Shown: positions 22,837 through 22,876 of the stretch, piece by piece
Layout: every line of letters begins with the position of its first letter
Position numbering within the stretch: position 1 is the first letter of the stretch
NCBI GenBank assembly: GCA_030594585.1
Contig: JAUVEX010000003.1
Coordinates: forward strand, 1-22,876
Length of the DNA: 22,876 nucleotides
Direction: 5' to 3'
DNA from: an archaeon
GTDB taxonomy: Archaea; EX4484-52; B79-G9
Notes under the pieces: model-generated
Told to the model about the DNA's origin: nothing
The model's database searches: none
What the model saw: the letters and a program-made list of their open reading frames with translations, nothing else
Translations under genes and position numbers: made by a program

Positions 22837-22876
22837 TTATTTCCTTACCGCGTGAATGTCTTCAAGCTTCTTTTTC
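22837..22876 (-). CDS. C-terminal end of a gene entering from the right edge
   Basis: On the minus strand the last 13 codons read KKKLEDIHAVRK and TAA. The charged, helix-like ending and convergent arrangement with the pilin-like group suggest a true gene end, but it is too short to identify. Between it and the previous gene, 22781-22792 is a perfect 12-nt palindrome (AACTAATTAGTT) that might act in termination. Confidence 0.4.
   Translation of the reverse strand, partial: KKKLEDIHAVRK

Noticed and set aside
1..22876. tRNA or rRNA genes
   Set aside because: I saw no cloverleaf-like sequence with a T-loop (GGTTCRANNCC) or any rRNA segment; a covariance-model scan was not possible here.

Overview
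The window is archaeal. The signs are low G+C, TATA-like boxes about 25-30 nt ahead of many start codons with no leader or ribosome binding site, an archaeal/eukaryotic-type isoleucyl-tRNA synthetase, an archaeal-type prepilin peptidase and several tiny pilin-like proteins. A DPANN-type lineage (Woesearchaeota-like) fits the style, but no rRNA or other taxonomic marker is present, so this is only an impression.

Left part (about 300-10850, minus strand): a radical SAM gene array. A run of eight closely spaced or overlapping genes (9239 down to 303) encodes six paralogous radical SAM proteins, one cobalamin-binding-type radical SAM protein, and one member of a pair of Cys-containing proteins resembling DUF483. 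The second DUF483-like protein and a small SAM methyltransferase lie just upstream, each with its own promoter-like sequence. One radical SAM protein is a natural fusion: DUF362 domain, two [4Fe-4S] ferredoxin motifs, then the radical SAM domain. The six paralogues share a C-terminal auxiliary-cluster cysteine pattern and a short terminal signature, and resemble HxsC of the His-Xaa-Ser system.

Middle part (about 11030-15240, plus strand): a second SAM methyltransferase, a prepilin peptidase with a palindrome over its TATA box, a Cys-rich exported protein, and a membrane-anchored transglutaminase-like protein with calcium-binding (thrombospondin type 3) repeats.

15306-17847, plus strand: a His-Xaa-Ser peptide-modification locus. 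It has two tandem HxsD-like proteins, an HxsB-type radical SAM/SPASM maturase, and a 112-residue precursor (HxsA) whose C-terminal third has a His at every third position, 13 times in a row. There is no hxsC in this operon; the divergent radical SAM array, above all the gene at 4466-5350, is the natural place to look for it. This linkage is the main candidate for an undescribed variant system.

Right part (18033-22876): housekeeping ileS, a small hydrophobic protein converging on it, then two divergent groups of very small pilin-like membrane proteins sharing one palindromic TATA box (three of them only 42-54 residues long), and the C-terminal end of a gene entering from the right edge.
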